The notes under the pieces: model-generated
The model's input: only the letters and a program-made list of their open reading frames with translations
What the model was told of the DNA's origin: nothing
The model's database searches: none
Part shown: positions 51,033-61,450 of the stretch, one piece after another
Layout: every line of letters begins with the position of its first letter
Numbering within the stretch: the stretch's first letter is position 1
Source of the DNA: Magnetospirillum sp. 15-1
Lineage (GTDB): Bacteria; Pseudomonadota; Alphaproteobacteria; Rhodospirillales; Magnetospirillaceae
DNA: 64,000 bases
NCBI RefSeq assembly: GCF_900184795.1
Contig: NZ_FXXN01000024.1
Span: forward strand, 256,366-320,365
Direction: 5' to 3'
Program-made: the position numbers and the translations under genes

Positions 51033-51965
51033 ATGACAACGTTGCTGTTCACGCACCCCGTCTGTCTGCAGCATGACACGGGCGATTATCACCCCGAATG
51101 CGCCGATCGCATCAAGGCCGTCCTCGCCGCCTTGGAGAGCGAGGAGTTCATGATGCTGCTGCGCGACGAGGCGCCGCACGCCACCATGGAACAACTGATG
51201 CGGGCTCATCCGCTCAGCCATATCGACTACGTGCTGGACTCGGTGCCCGACAACGACGGCCACCATCATCTGGACCCCGACACCATCCTGTCCCGCTATT
51301 CGGGCGAGGCGGCGTTGCGCTCCGCCGGGGCCGGCGTCGCGGCGGTGGACGCCGTGGCCAAGGGCGAGGTGCGCAACTGCTTCTGCGCCACCCGGCCGCC
51401 GGGCCACCATGCCGAGCGCGACAACGCCATGGGCTTCTGCTTCTTCAACAACGCCGCCATCGCGGCGCTGCACGCCCGCGAGGTTCACGGCTTCAAGCGG
51501 GTGGCCATCGTCGACATCGACGTGCATCACGGCAACGGCACCCAGCATATCCTGTGGGACGAACCGGGCATGCTCTATGCCTCCACCCATCAGGAACACG
51601 CCTATCCCAATACCGGTCTGGCCGACGAGACCGGCGGCAAGGGCATCATGGTCAACGTGCCGCTGCCGGCCGGCACCGGCTCCGACGACTACCGCATGGC
51701 GTTCTCCGACGTGCTGATGCCGCGCCTGCGCGAATACGCCCCCGATTTCCTGATCATCTCGGCCGGCTTCGACGCCCATGCCGCCGACCCCCTGGCCCAT
51801 CTGCGGCTCACCACCGCCGATTTCGGCTGGGTGACCCGGCAGTTGCTGCAGGTGGCGGAGGAGACCGCCGGCAACCGGGTGGTTTCGCTGCTGGAAGGCG
51901 GCTACGACCTGCGTGCCCTGGCCGCCAGCGCCCGCGAGCACGTCCGCGCCCTGATGGGGCTGTAA
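51033..51965 (+). CDS. Histone deacetylase-family (acetylpolyamine amidohydrolase-like) protein
   Basis: A 310-aa zinc hydrolase of the HDAC superfamily, class II-like. Active-site motifs: RPPGHHAERDNAMGFCFFNN (His-His pair), DIDVHHGNGTQ (zinc Asp/His), ISAGFDAHAADP (zinc Asp) and GGYDL. In bacteria such enzymes deacetylate polyamines, lysines or small molecules. The start ATG is directly preceded by an AT-rich stretch. The gene is followed after 5 bp by the trimodular protein, so the pair is probably an operon, which is not the usual neighbourhood. Confidence 0.92.
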   Translation: MTTLLFTHPVCLQHDTGDYHPECADRIKAVLAALESEEFMMLLRDEAPHATMEQLMRAHPLSHIDYVLDSVPDNDGHHHLDPDTILSRYSGEAALRSAGAGVAAVDAVAKGEVRNCFCATRPPGHHAERDNAMGFCFFNNAAIAALHAREVHGFKRVAIVDIDVHHGNGTQHILWDEPGMLYASTHQEHAYPNTGLADETGGKGIMVNVPLPAGTGSDDYRMAFSDVLMPRLREYAPDFLIISAGFDAHAADPLAHLRLTTADFGWVTRQLLQVAEETAGNRVVSLLEGGYDLRALAASAREHVRALMGL

Positions 51966-51970
51966 CCCCC

Positions 51971-53980
51971 ATGGCCGCCATCCGTTACGTCACCGGCGTC
52001 GATTCGAACTATTTCCATATCCTGTTCCCGCTGTTCGCCTCGCTGGCCATCACCGATCCCGGCCTTAGACTCCATGTCTGCGATTACGGCCTGACCGAGC
52101 CGCAACGAGCGTTCCTGCGCCGCAAGGAGTTGTTGCTGGAGACGCCCTCCGACATGGTGGGCGTTCATCCCTGGCGCGCCAAGACCGCTCTCGGACGCTA
52201 TGTGGCCGCCCTCGACTGGGATGTGATCGTCTGGATGGATGCGGACATGGTCGCCCTGGCGCCTATCGCCGGCGCGATGGAGGTCCAGGCGAAGGCCTTG
52301 CTGGACAGCGGCAAGCCGCTGGCGGCCTGCCTCGACCCCGCGACCGTCACCCAGATGCTGGCCATGATCCCGGCACCGCATTTCGAGGCCATGGCCCCGG
52401 CACATAACATCTTCCCCGGCACCCATTACCTCAATTCCGGCTTCTTCGCCTGCGCATCGCGGGAGTTTCTGGACGCCTGGGAGCGGCTGAGCCGCGGAAT
52501 GCCCGATGAAGGCCTGTTCGACCAGAACGCCCTCAACCTGATGGCCCACTCGGCCGGATTTCAGTTGCTGACCAAGTCGGAATGGAACCTGTGCGCCGCC
52601 GACATCGCCGACGCCCGGATCGAGGCCGGAGACGGCCGCCCCCGCGTCAGCCATGCCGGATTTACCGCACGCATCCTGCACGCCACCTCGTTCCGCTCCG
52701 AGGACGTGACCAAGCGGACCGTCACCGTGACCGCCGGGGGCCGGGTATTCGAGGCGCTCATCAAGCTGGCCTGCCATTCCGAACTGATCAACTGGCAACT
52801 GGAGATGCTGCGCCGGGGGCTCGAGGCCGATGCCGCCCTGCTGGCCGAATGCGGCCTGGGAAGCCCCGACACGGGAGCGGCGGGCGACGCCGACGCCGAG
52901 GCCAAGGCGCATTTCCAGAAGGGCGGCGAACTGTTCCTGACGCGCCGCTTCGAAGCGGCGGCGGAGCAGTTCCGCGAAGTGCTGCGCCTCAAGCCCGATC
53001 ATCCGCGCAGCCTTTACAATCTTGCCATGACCCTGATCGAGCTTAACCGCCGGACGGATGCCCTGCCCCTGCTGCGCCGGGCCGTCGGTATCGATCCTGA
53101 CTACCGCGAGGCCTATTGCAACCTCGCCCTGCTGCTGAGGGAAACCGGTGCCCCGGAAGAGGCCGGACGGCTGGTGGCGGCCATGGCGGGCAGATGGCCC
53201 GACGACCCCGCCGTGGCTCGGATCGTGGATGGCTTTCAATCCGAAATGCAGACACGGAAGGAACTGGCCCTGCGCAGTCGATTGACCTCCGCCCTGGTCG
53301 ATGACCTGGGAATGGAGGTGCGCGGCGGACCGTTTCGCGGCCAGCACCTGCGGCCGTCTTCGTGGTGGGGACACGACGGCGACCTGATCGCCAAGCTGCT
53401 CGGCAGCTATGAGGAGGAACTGCATCCGGCGGTGGAACGAGCCCTCGCCCGCCACCCCGACGTGGTGGTCAACGTGGGATGCGCCGAAGGCTACTACGCC
53501 GTGGGGCTGGCCCTTCGCCTGCCGGCGGCGACGGTCTTCGCCCACGATATTTCCGAGGAGGCCCTGGGGCTGTGCCGGGAGGCGGCGGACCTCAACGGCG
53601 TCGGATCTCGGCTCATCACCGCCGGTGCCTGCACCCACGCCATACTGCGCAGCCACCTTTCGGCCTCGGCTCAGGCGTTGGCGGTCATCGACTGCGAAGG
53701 CGCCGAACTGCAGTTGATCGACCCGGACGCCGTTCCCGAACTGCTTCGATGCGATCTGCTCATCGAATGTCACGACTTCGTCGATCGAAACATCACCCCC
53801 ACCCTGATCCGCCGGTTGTCGCCCACCCACGAGGTGGAGATGATCCGGGAAACCCCGCGAAATCCGGAGAAGTACCGCGAGCTTGCGCGGCTGTCGCCGC
53901 ACGAGGGAAGGCTCTTGCTGGACGAGGGGCGAGGGGTGGCCATGCATTGGCTGGCCTGCTGGGCCAAGACGGGAACCTGA
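51971..53980 (+). CDS. Trimodular glycosyltransferase-like / TPR / FkbM-like methyltransferase protein
   Basis: A 669-aa protein with three parts. Residues 1-270 resemble a nucleotide-sugar transferase with a DxD motif (DAD at 90-92 in VIVWMDADMVALAP) and a FNSGFFA-like LNSGFFACASRE. Residues about 310-400 are two to three TPRs (HFQKGGELFLTRRFEAAAEQF, SLYNLAMTLIELNRR, YCNLALLLRETG). Residues about 450-669 are an FkbM-like methyltransferase (VVNVGCAEGYYAVGLAL, AVIDCEGAEL). It is cytoplasmic, with no signal. It may glycosylate or methylate a protein or polysaccharide; the acceptor is not evident. The HDAC-like gene lies 5 bp upstream. Confidence 0.7.
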   Translation: MAAIRYVTGVDSNYFHILFPLFASLAITDPGLRLHVCDYGLTEPQRAFLRRKELLLETPSDMVGVHPWRAKTALGRYVAALDWDVIVWMDADMVALAPIAGAMEVQAKALLDSGKPLAACLDPATVTQMLAMIPAPHFEAMAPAHNIFPGTHYLNSGFFACASREFLDAWERLSRGMPDEGLFDQNALNLMAHSAGFQLLTKSEWNLCAADIADARIEAGDGRPRVSHAGFTARILHATSFRSEDVTKRTVTVTAGGRVFEALIKLACHSELINWQLEMLRRGLEADAALLAECGLGSPDTGAAGDADAEAKAHFQKGGELFLTRRFEAAAEQFREVLRLKPDHPRSLYNLAMTLIELNRRTDALPLLRRAVGIDPDYREAYCNLALLLRETGAPEEAGRLVAAMAGRWPDDPAVARIVDGFQSEMQTRKELALRSRLTSALVDDLGMEVRGGPFRGQHLRPSSWWGHDGDLIAKLLGSYEEELHPAVERALARHPDVVVNVGCAEGYYAVGLALRLPAATVFAHDISEEALGLCREAADLNGVGSRLITAGACTHAILRSHLSASAQALAVIDCEGAELQLIDPDAVPELLRCDLLIECHDFVDRNITPTLIRRLSPTHEVEMIRETPRNPEKYRELARLSPHEGRLLLDEGRGVAMHWLACWAKTGT

Positions 53981-54129
53981 GGGCCTCGGACCCAGGGTTC
54001 AAAAATTTCACGCCTGCCTTGCGGTATTTTCAAAACGTTCGCAGTGGCGCTTGCGTTCAGGAACACACGCCCGTAAACTTCCGCGCTTCGTTGGAAGACC
54101 CGATACAGGTTGTTAAATCACGAGTTCCC

Positions 54130-54375
54130 ATGGCAGACATCCCGACCGACATCGCCGCCATGAGTTTCGAAGAGGCCCTGGCCGAATTGGACCTCATAGT
54201 GCGCCGCCTGGAGGAAGGCAAAGGCCGCCTTGATGATTCCATTGTCGCCTACGAGCGCGGCGCGCTGCTGAAGAAGCATTGCGAGGCCAAGTTGGAAGAG
54301 GCGCGAACCAAGGTCGAGCGGATCGTATCGGGTCCCGACGGCAGCGTGGCCCTTCAGGCCGCAGATAATGTGTGA
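54130..54375 (+). CDS. xseB: Exodeoxyribonuclease VII small subunit
   Basis: An 81-aa XseB: MSFEEALAELDLIVRRLEEGKGRLDDSIVAYERGALLKKHCEAKL is the whole-family pattern (quoted in pieces: FEEALAELDLIV, LEEGKGRLDDS, YERGALLKKHCEAKL). With XseA it degrades single-stranded DNA. XseA is not in the window. It begins the xseB-ispA-dxs run that is standard in proteobacteria. ATG 54130 is used. Confidence 0.95.
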   Translation: MADIPTDIAAMSFEEALAELDLIVRRLEEGKGRLDDSIVAYERGALLKKHCEAKLEEARTKVERIVSGPDGSVALQAADNV

Positions 54376-54397
54376 TCCTTGAAAATCGAGTGAACCA

Positions 54398-55303
54398 TTG
54401 ACTGATTCTCCCATGTCTCCGCGCCTCACCGAGGCTCTGACCATCGTCAGCCAGGCCGTCAATTCCGAGCTGGATCGTTTATTGCCGGTTTCCGAATCGC
54501 CGGATTCCAGGGTTCACGAGGCCATGCGCTACGCCACCCTGGACGGCGGCAAGCGGCTGCGCCCCTTCCTGGTGATGCAGTCGGCCAGCCTGTTCAACGT
54601 CGCCGAGAGCGCCGCCATCCGGGTGGCCTCGGCCATCGAGATGATCCACTGCTATTCGCTGGTCCACGACGACCTGCCCTGCATGGACGACGACGACCTG
54701 CGCCGCGGCCGCCCCACCTGCCACAAGGCCTTCGACGAGGCCACCGCCCTGCTGGCCGGCGACGCCCTGCTGACCAAGGCGTTCGAGGTTCTGGTCAACC
54801 CCGCCACCCACGCCGACCCGGCGGTGCGCTGCGAACTGGTGGCCGATCTGGCCCACGCCTCGGGCGGCCAGGGCATGGTCGGCGGCCAGATGATCGACCT
54901 GCAGGCCCATACCCTGGACCTGGATGTGGCCGGCATCACCCGCCTGCAGCAGCTGAAGACCGGCCGCCTGTTCTCGTTCTCGTGCGAGGCCGGCGCCGTC
55001 CTGGGCAAGGCCCATGGCGAGCTGCGGCTGGCGCTGCGCAATTACGCCCATGATTTGGGTCTGGCCTTCCAGATCGCCGACGACATCCTCGATGTCGAGG
55101 GTGACGTGGCCGAGGTGGGCAAGCGTCTCAACAAGGACGCCGATGCCGGCAAGGCGACCTTCGTGTCGCTGCTGGGCCTCGAACGCGCCAAATCCCAGGC
55201 GGACATGCTGGCCGAACAGGCCTGTCGCCATCTCGATCCCTTCGGCGACAAGGCCGATCTGATGCGGGACGTTGCCCGCTTCGTCGTTCGCCGCCGTTCG
55301 TGA
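54398..55303 (+). CDS. ispA: Farnesyl diphosphate synthase
   Basis: A 301-aa trans-prenyltransferase. First Asp-rich motif DDLPCMDDDDLRRGRPT; second Asp-rich motif FQIADDILDVEGD; KTGRLFSFSCEAG in between. The short residues before the first motif fit farnesyl diphosphate synthase. It condenses DMAPP/GPP with IPP. Start is either TTG 54398 (GAG upstream) or ATG 54413; the TTG has the better ribosome site. Between xseB and dxs, as in many proteobacteria. Confidence 0.95.
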   Translation: MTDSPMSPRLTEALTIVSQAVNSELDRLLPVSESPDSRVHEAMRYATLDGGKRLRPFLVMQSASLFNVAESAAIRVASAIEMIHCYSLVHDDLPCMDDDDLRRGRPTCHKAFDEATALLAGDALLTKAFEVLVNPATHADPAVRCELVADLAHASGGQGMVGGQMIDLQAHTLDLDVAGITRLQQLKTGRLFSFSCEAGAVLGKAHGELRLALRNYAHDLGLAFQIADDILDVEGDVAEVGKRLNKDADAGKATFVSLLGLERAKSQADMLAEQACRHLDPFGDKADLMRDVARFVVRRRS

Positions 55304-55314
55304 GGTCCTAAGGA

Positions 55315-57249
55315 ATGACTCCTCCCCCCGTCACCGGAAAGCCCAAGTCGTCCCTGCTCGACCGCGTGTCGAGTCCGGCCGACATCCGCGACTTCACCAT
55401 CGAGGAGCTGGAACAGCTGACCTACGAGGTCCGCCAGGAAATGATCCAGTCGGTATCGTTCACCGGCGGCCATCTGGGGGCCGGCCTGGGCGTCGCCGAA
55501 CTGACCGTGGCGCTGCACCACATCTTCGACACGCCGCGCGACCGGCTGATCTGGGACGTGGGCCATCAGGCCTATCCCCACAAGATCCTCACCGGGCGCC
55601 GTAGCCGCATGCGCACCATGCGCCAGGGCGGCGGCCTGTCGGGCTTCACCCGCCGGTCGGAGAGCGAATACGACCCCTTCGGCGCCGGCCACTCCTCCAC
55701 CTCCATCTCGGCGGCGCTGGGCATGGCGGTGGCGCGCGATCTCAAGGGCGCCACCAACAACGTCATCGCGGTGATCGGCGACGGCGCCATGAGCGCCGGG
55801 CAGGCCTACGAGGCCATGAACAACGCCGGGGCGGCGGGCTCGCGCCTGATCGTCATCCTCAACGACAACGATATGTCCATTGCCCCGCCGGTCGGCGCGC
55901 TCTCCGCCCACCTGTCGCGCCTGCTGTCGTCGCCGTCCTACCATTCGCTCCGCCATCTGGTGAAGGATCTGGCCCACCTGCTGCCGCCTCCCCTCGAGCG
56001 GGCCATGGGCCGCGCCGAGGAATACGCCCGCGGCATGGTCTCCGGCGGCGGCACGCTGTTCGAGGAGCTGGGCTTCTATTACATCGGCCCCATCGACGGC
56101 CATAATTTCGAGCACCTGCTGCCGGTACTGAAGAACGTCCGCGATTCCGACGAGACCCGTCCGGTGCTGCTGCACGTGGTGACCAAGAAGGGCCGCGGCT
56201 ATCCGCCGGCCGAGGCCGCCGCCGACAAGTATCACGGCGTCGGCCGCTTCGACGTGCTGACCGGCCAGTTGGAGAAGCCCAAGGCCAACGCGCCGTCCTA
56301 TACCTCGGTGTTCTCCAAGGCGCTGATCGCCGAAGCCGAGGTGGACGACCGCGTCGTCGCCATCACCGCCGCCATGCCGGCGGGAACCGGCCTCGACAAG
56401 TTCGGTGACCGCTTCCCGGCGCGCACCTTCGACGTGGGCATCGCCGAACAGCATGCGGTGACCTTCGCCGGCGGTCTGGCCACCGAGGGCTTCAAGCCGT
56501 TCTGCGCCATCTATTCGTCGTTCCTGCAGCGCGCCTACGACCAGGTACAGCACGACGTGGTGCTGCAGCGTCTCCCCGTGCGCTTCGCCATCGACCGGGC
56601 CGGTCTGGTGGGCGCCGACGGCGCCACCCATGCCGGCTCCTACGACATGGCCTTCCTGGGCTGCCTGCCCGACATCGTCATCATGTGTCCGTCCGACGAG
56701 GCCGAACTGATGCACGCCGTCGCCACCGCCGTATCCATCGACGACCGCCCCTCGGCCTTCCGCTATCCGCGCGGCGAGGGTGTCGGCATCGAACTGCCCG
56801 AGCGCGGCTCGGTGATGCCCATCGGCAAGGGCCGCGTGATGCGCGAAGGCAACCGGGTCGCCATCCTGTCGCTGGGCACCCGTCTGGCCGAGGTTCTCAA
56901 GGCCGCCGACGAGCTGACGGCTCGCGGCCTCGCCCCCACCGTGGTGGATGCCCGCTTCATGAAGCCGCTGGACGAGGAACTGATTCTCCGTCTGGCGCGC
57001 GAGCATGAAGTGCTGATCACCGTCGAGGAGGGCTCGGTCGGCGGCTTCGGCAGCCATGTGCTGCACCTGCTGGCCTCCAAGGGTGCCCTGGATCGCGGCC
57101 TCAAGGTTCGCCCCCTGGCCTTGCCCGACGTCTTCGTCGAGCACGATGCCCCCCTGGTCCAGTACGAGAAGATCGGCCTCAACGCCTCGGGCATCGTGGC
57201 GACCGTGCTGACCGCCCTGGGCGAGACCCGCGCCGCGGTCAGCGCCTGA
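55315..57249 (+). CDS. dxs: 1-deoxy-D-xylulose-5-phosphate synthase
   Basis: A 644-aa thiamine-diphosphate enzyme, normal length. Motifs: [28 protein letters not shown], the ThDP motif [18 protein letters not shown], then the transketolase middle domain ([15 protein letters not shown]) and C-terminal domain. It condenses pyruvate and glyceraldehyde 3-phosphate, the entry step of the non-mevalonate isoprenoid pathway, feeding ispA next door. Followed by a strong terminator. Confidence 0.98.
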   Translation: MTPPPVTGKPKSSLLDRVSSPADIRDFTIEELEQLTYEVRQEMIQSVSFTGGHLGAGLGVAELTVALHHIFDTPRDRLIWDVGHQAYPHKILTGRRSRMRTMRQGGGLSGFTRRSESEYDPFGAGHSSTSISAALGMAVARDLKGATNNVIAVIGDGAMSAGQAYEAMNNAGAAGSRLIVILNDNDMSIAPPVGALSAHLSRLLSSPSYHSLRHLVKDLAHLLPPPLERAMGRAEEYARGMVSGGGTLFEELGFYYIGPIDGHNFEHLLPVLKNVRDSDETRPVLLHVVTKKGRGYPPAEAAADKYHGVGRFDVLTGQLEKPKANAPSYTSVFSKALIAEAEVDDRVVAITAAMPAGTGLDKFGDRFPARTFDVGIAEQHAVTFAGGLATEGFKPFCAIYSSFLQRAYDQVQHDVVLQRLPVRFAIDRAGLVGADGATHAGSYDMAFLGCLPDIVIMCPSDEAELMHAVATAVSIDDRPSAFRYPRGEGVGIELPERGSVMPIGKGRVMREGNRVAILSLGTRLAEVLKAADELTARGLAPTVVDARFMKPLDEELILRLAREHEVLITVEEGSVGGFGSHVLHLLASKGALDRGLKVRPLALPDVFVEHDAPLVQYEKIGLNASGIVATVLTALGETRAAVSA

Positions 57250-57278
57250 CAATACACACAGTAAATTATGTGGTACGG

Positions 57279-57310
57279 CGGCGCCGCTCATTCTTGAGCG
57301 GCGCCGTTTT
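57279..57310 (+). terminator. Terminator after dxs
   Basis: A perfect 12-bp stem, CGGCGCCGCTCA (57279-57290) and TGAGCGGCGCCG (57295-57306), with a 4-nt loop and TTTT. It closes the xseB-ispA-dxs transcript and isolates the regulator gene that follows. Confidence 0.92.
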
Positions 57311-57379
57311 GTATATGGATTGAATTATCGTGAATCAGTGATATCATATATGAAATATTCGAGTTCTGAGGAATGTGTC

Positions 57380-57697
57380 ATGGAATTGGAAAAGCTTCAG
57401 GAAAGCGCCCGCCGGGCCAGCGCATTGCTGAAGGCCATGAGCAACGAGCACCGTCTGATGATCCTCTGTCAGCTGCTTCCCGGTGAAAAATCGGTGGGCG
57501 AGCTGGAACGCATCATCGGCCTCAGCCAGTCGGCGCTGTCCCAGCATCTGGCCCGCCTGCGCCGCGACTCCCTGGTCACCACCAGACGGCAGGCCCAGAC
57601 CATCTTCTATTCCCTGGCCGGTATCGAGGCCCGCGCGGTGATCGACACCCTGTACGGGCTTTATTGCAAGCCGGAAGGGGTGGCCTGCGCCGGCTGA
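57380..57697 (+). CDS. ArsR-family regulator, SqrR/BigR-like (possible persulfide sensor)
   Basis: A 105-aa ArsR winged helix: MSNEHRLMILCQLLPGEKSVGELERIIGLSQSALSQHLARLRRD is the DNA-binding core (quoted in parts: HRLMILCQLLPGE, GLSQSALSQHLARLR). Cys30 and Cys96 are 66 residues apart, the same spacing as the redox pair Cys41/Cys107 of Rhodobacter SqrR, which senses persulfide (established). GAGGA precedes ATG 57380. No sulfide oxidation gene is adjacent; the next gene is a convergent MBL protein. SqrR-like function is an inference from cysteine spacing and motif match. Confidence 0.75.
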   Translation: MELEKLQESARRASALLKAMSNEHRLMILCQLLPGEKSVGELERIIGLSQSALSQHLARLRRDSLVTTRRQAQTIFYSLAGIEARAVIDTLYGLYCKPEGVACAG

Positions 57698-57710
57698 TAT
57701 CGGGGGCTTT

Positions 57711-58739
57711 CTAGGCCCGCCGATACCGCCACACCCCGTCTTCCTCCAGAATCCGCACCACGGAGCCCAGCTTCATCAGATGATGGAGGTGGGCCAGGGT
57801 CTCGCCGGTGGCGAAGCCCAGTTGATGGGCGTCCAGCGGACGGGTGAACAGCACCCTCAGCACCTGCACCGCCGTTGACGGCTGGGCACAGGCCTCCAGG
57901 GTCTTGTCCAGGCGCCCGGCGTGATGGGCCTTGAGCTCGTCGATGCGGGTGTGCAGCCCCTGGAACGGCAGGCCGTGGGAGGGCAGCACCAGGGTCTCCT
58001 CGGGGAGCTGGCGCAGACGGTCCAGGGCATCGAGAAACAGGGACAGCGGCTCGGATTCCGGCTGCTGCGGCCAGACGCCGACGATGGGCGAGATGCGCGG
58101 CAGGACCTGATCGCCGGAGATCAGCAACCCGGCCTCCTCGCAATACAGGCAGGCATGCTCGGGGGAATGACCGCCGCCCTCGATCACCCGCCAGGCGCGC
58201 CCGCCGATGGATAAGGTATCGCCGTGACGGATGCCGATGACCCGCACCGGAATAATATCGATACGCGAGCGATAGGTGTTGCGCCGTTCCTTCACCCCTT
58301 CCAACTGCTCGGCATCCAGGCCGATGCGGGTGTAGTAATGCAGTTGGTTGGCAACGAAATCGGCACTGTCCTCCAGCCACAGCATGCGAGCGAACAGCCA
58401 TTCGCGCATCATGGCGGTAAGGTCGACCCCCAGCCTCCCGCTCAGCCAGCCGGCGAGCCCCATGTGGTCGGGATGGAAGTGGGTGGCGATCAGCCGGTTG
58501 ACCTTTACGCCCTTCAGCGGCCCGGCGAAAATCTCCTCCCACAGGGCCTTTGTAGCGTCGTTGCCCAGACCGGTATCGACCAGCACCACCCCGTCGCCAT
58601 CGTCCAGAACCCACAGATTGATATGATCAAGGGCAAAGGGCAGCGGCATGCGAATCCACCGCACCCCCGGCGCCACCTCCAGCAATTGCGCGGTCGCCGG
58701 CGGTTCGGAAAAGGGATGGATCAGGGTCGAACGGCTCAC
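57711..58739 (-). CDS. Metallo-beta-lactamase-fold hydrolase
   Basis: A 342-aa MBL protein. Metal motif THFHPDHMG, downstream ligands in GGGHSPEHACLY and SGDQVLPR. The C-terminal domain (about 230-342, ETLVLPSHGLPFQG, GETLAHLHHLMKLG) resembles the winged-helix tail of the MBL-BRCT/LACTB2-like hydrolases. The substrate is unknown. GTG 58739 is chosen because GGAGAG lies 8 bp upstream. It faces the ArsR gene, 13 bp apart end to end. Confidence 0.82.
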   Translation of the reverse strand: MSRSTLIHPFSEPPATAQLLEVAPGVRWIRMPLPFALDHINLWVLDDGDGVVLVDTGLGNDATKALWEEIFAGPLKGVKVNRLIATHFHPDHMGLAGWLSGRLGVDLTAMMREWLFARMLWLEDSADFVANQLHYYTRIGLDAEQLEGVKERRNTYRSRIDIIPVRVIGIRHGDTLSIGGRAWRVIEGGGHSPEHACLYCEEAGLLISGDQVLPRISPIVGVWPQQPESEPLSLFLDALDRLRQLPEETLVLPSHGLPFQGLHTRIDELKAHHAGRLDKTLEACAQPSTAVQVLRVLFTRPLDAHQLGFATGETLAHLHHLMKLGSVVRILEEDGVWRYRRA

Positions 58740-58855
58740 GGCAAAGCTCTCCGGATTAATTCGGTAAGTCTTTGCATATTTGGTGCAATGCGGCAAGTTT
58801 CAAGCGGCTTTGTCGGTTATCACTATGGATGGCGGTGAAGCGATCCGGCTACCCG

Positions 58856-59608
58856 CTAATCCTCTGCCATGATCACCGGCAGGTTCATGGCTTTGACCAG
58901 CCGCTCCAGCCGGGCAAGGACGGCATCGGCATCGGGGTAGGTTCGGGACAGAACCAGATAGACGGGAATTCGGCCGATAACCCTAGATTCCAGGCCGTCG
59001 ATCGGGCGGGCGGCCAGGACGGTGCGGGCATTGATCTCGTAGGACAGCAGGTAATCGGCCCGCTCCGCCGCCAGCATCCGAAAGGCGGCATCCAGCGTCT
59101 CGGCTTTTTCCAGGGTCACCCGATTGGCGGGGTTATTGAAATGATTGATCATGCCGCCATAGGTGAAACCATTGACGACGATCAGCGAATGCCCGGCCAG
59201 GTCTTCCTTGCTGGAAACCGGTGTCTTGCCGGCCAGGAAATAGACTCTCGGCTCCTGGATGACCACCGGCTCCGAACTGAACAGGCAGCACTCGTCCAGG
59301 GCCGGCATGCGGACCAGCATGGAAAAGTTGAAGCTGCCATCCTGCAGCCCCTTGAGAAGCCTCAGGGTCGGATAGGCCATGCCCTGCCAGGGTATGCCGG
59401 CCGCTGCGAACAATGAGCGCGCCACCCGGAACAGCGCCCCGTCGAGCCGGCCCTTGGCATTGGTATAGGCCATGGGCGGCGCTTCATTGAAAGCGGCAAT
59501 AATTACGTTCGGATTGGCGGGGTCAGTCGGCTCGGCGGCTCCGGCGGGCGGCGCCCGGAGCGCCATCGCCAGAAGGAGCACCGCAAGCAGCATGGATGGA
59601 CGCGGCAT
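58856..59608 (-). CDS. Periplasmic solute-binding protein, family 3-like
   Basis: A 250-aa exported protein with a signal peptide (LLAVLLLAMALRAPPAGA) and a type II periplasmic binding fold: NVIIAAFNEAPPMAY, GALFRVARSLFAAAG, MLVRMPALDE, LAGHSLIVVNGFTYGG, DAAFRMLAAERADYLLSYE. It lacks adjacent ABC transporter genes, so it may be an orphan receptor or signalling partner. Three in-frame starts exist (59644, 59617, 59608); the last gives the best signal peptide. An adjacent pair of Cys (DECCLF) is unusual. Confidence 0.7.
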   Translation of the reverse strand: MPRPSMLLAVLLLAMALRAPPAGAAEPTDPANPNVIIAAFNEAPPMAYTNAKGRLDGALFRVARSLFAAAGIPWQGMAYPTLRLLKGLQDGSFNFSMLVRMPALDECCLFSSEPVVIQEPRVYFLAGKTPVSSKEDLAGHSLIVVNGFTYGGMINHFNNPANRVTLEKAETLDAAFRMLAAERADYLLSYEINARTVLAARPIDGLESRVIGRIPVYLVLSRTYPDADAVLARLERLVKAMNLPVIMAED

Positions 59609-59860
59609 ACCAACCATTTCAAAAAGGCCAACCCGCCAATTCATGAGTTATGTAGAAATACTATAATGTTAACCATGGTCTGTCGACGCCTGGTTAACCG
59701 CCGCCCCCTGCGGAAATACCCTTGTCTCCTGTCACGAAGCGGCATCTTCCCGTCAAGTTGACTTACAATTCATTCACAACTGAGTCTCGTATCCGAGACG
59801 CCTGATTTGCCATTGTAGCCATGGATGGAAGATCCATCCGCTCAAGCGGAGGCGATATCC

Positions 59861-60070
59861 ATGTCCAGATCGGTCTATGACACCATACTGTCCGCCGTTT
59901 CCGCCGCCCGCCGGGCCGGGCTGGACAGTGCCGACCAGAGGATGGCGGCGCGGGTCGTCCTGTTGGCCAACGATACCGACCTGTCACCGGGCATCGCCCA
60001 ATTGCTGGTCGATCAAATCTATCTCGATATCTGCCCGCCGGACGGTTCGGCCGCCCGGGTTCTGCCGTAG
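59861..60070 (+). CDS. Small hypothetical protein, 69 aa
   Basis: A 69-aa helical protein (MSRSVYDTILSAVSAARRAG and so on in style) with GGAGG 8 bp before ATG 59861. No family recognised. It is monocistronic, followed by a bidirectional terminator (60095-60127) facing eno. The strong ribosome-binding site is the main evidence that it is real; the longer in-frame ATG at 59825 has none. Confidence 0.55.
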   Translation: MSRSVYDTILSAVSAARRAGLDSADQRMAARVVLLANDTDLSPGIAQLLVDQIYLDICPPDGSAARVLP

Positions 60071-60094
60071 GGCCGCCATCCGCGAAAATGAGAA

Positions 60095-60127
60095 CGGCCG
60101 GGCAGTTCCCTGCCCGGCCGCTCATTT
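60095..60127. terminator. Bidirectional terminator between a small gene and eno
   Basis: A 10-bp perfect stem (CGGCCGGGCA at 60095-60104, TGCCCGGCCG at 60111-60120), 6-nt loop, followed by CTCATTT; AAAATGAGAA precedes it, giving T's on the eno strand. Confidence 0.75.
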
Positions 60128-60145
60128 CTCGCAATGGCCGAGGCC

Positions 60146-61450
<1,305 letters not shown>

